This document shows positions 35,037 through 35,249 of a DNA stretch of 35,249 nt, piece by piece. Position numbers and translations under genes: made by a program. The number at the start of each line of letters is the position of its first letter. Position 1 is the stretch's first letter. The notes under the pieces are model-generated. The model saw only the letters and a list, made by a program, of their open reading frames with translations. It ran no database searches and was not told the DNA's origin. The stretch is from assembly GCA_938018185.1 (NCBI GenBank), contig CALIIW010000285.1, positions 1 through 35,249 of the forward strand. Direction: 5' to 3'. This DNA is from an uncultured Saprospiraceae bacterium. Its GTDB lineage: Bacteria > Bacteroidota > Bacteroidia > Chitinophagales > Saprospiraceae.

Positions 35037-35158
35037 ATTCAGAAGTAAGGCAAAAAAACGCCAGAGGCGTGACATTATTGTAGCCCAGTGTGTAAACACT
35101 GGGTACAAGAAATGAGTTGAATTCATTTGGCGAGATTTTTGAAAAAAATCATGACAAA
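35037..35158 (+). repeat. Dispersed intergenic repeat R1, copy B
   Basis: Same ordered blocks and orientation as 5889-6031. It folds into three small hairpins: ACGCC-AGA-GGCGT (35058-35070), CCCAGTGT-GTAA-ACACTGGG (35084-35103, a GNRA loop) and GATTTTT/AAAAATC (35134-35150). No gene inside. Confidence 0.75.
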
Positions 35159-35181
35159 TGGCTTTCGGTGATTACCTTGTT

Positions 35182-35249
35182 TTTCTGAAGCTTTAAGCCA
35201 AGCCAAGAGCGATGATAGCTTCTGAAGCATTTCTTGAAAACGAAATAGA
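35182..35249 (+). mobile_element. Small element R2, copy 2 (cut by the window edge)
   Basis: Starts TTTCTGAAGCTTT and aligns along its length with 27665-27729, including the GAAGCT/AGCTTC pair and CATTTCTTGAA. The right inverted end would fall outside the window. Confidence 0.5.

Overview
The window is a chromosomal segment of an AT-rich member of the Bacteroidota, most likely from the Saprospiria/Lewinella side of the phylum. Four things point there. Several genes are preceded by the phylum's TAnnTTTG promoter box. There is a TonB-dependent receptor with an N-terminal carboxypeptidase-regulatory-like domain, and a PorV/PorQ family protein with a very large exported partner (type IX secretion vocabulary). 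There is also an ECF sigma factor next to a candidate dual-membrane anti-sigma factor. The placement within the phylum is inference. No rRNA, tRNA, CRISPR array, prophage or intact insertion sequence was seen.

Layout. Positions 1-5900 read rightward: the end of a purine nucleoside phosphorylase, a DinB/DUF1569-like protein, uvrA, and a GH3-family adenylating enzyme translationally coupled to a small helical protein. A convergent lipoprotein (minus strand) follows, then a rightward D-2-hydroxyacid dehydrogenase. Positions 8070-17048 hold a three-gene unit: TonB receptor, 1345-residue exported protein with a C-terminal sorting-like domain, and PorV-like protein, closed by a strong terminator. 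greA and a HIT hydrolase follow. From 18067 to 21910 the minus strand carries two lipoproteins (one DUF547), the candidate trans-envelope anti-sigma protein and its ECF sigma factor. An OmpH/Skp-like chaperone (+) converges on a site-2 protease (-). Then come an acyl-CoA dehydrogenase, an MFS transporter coupled to a DUF4286 protein, a divergent CAT-fold acetyltransferase, a TPR protein, aconitase, ruvC coupled to a folB-CWC fusion, and a DUF4197 lipoprotein.

The most interesting parts are two. The first is the sigma/anti-sigma pair, in which one polypeptide has four tandem cytoplasmic Y-D-x3-W modules, one inner-membrane helix, a periplasmic linker and a C-terminal outer-membrane barrel. The second is the receptor/exported-giant/PorV trio, which looks like a dedicated surface or export unit. 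A dihydroneopterin aldolase fused to an eight-cysteine CWC domain is also notable.

The longer intergenic gaps are not empty. They hold at least three families of small dispersed repeats, found more than once inside the window, plus perfect hairpins and terminators. One family (27665-27768 and 35182-35249) has near-identical terminal inverted repeats and looks like a tiny non-autonomous element.
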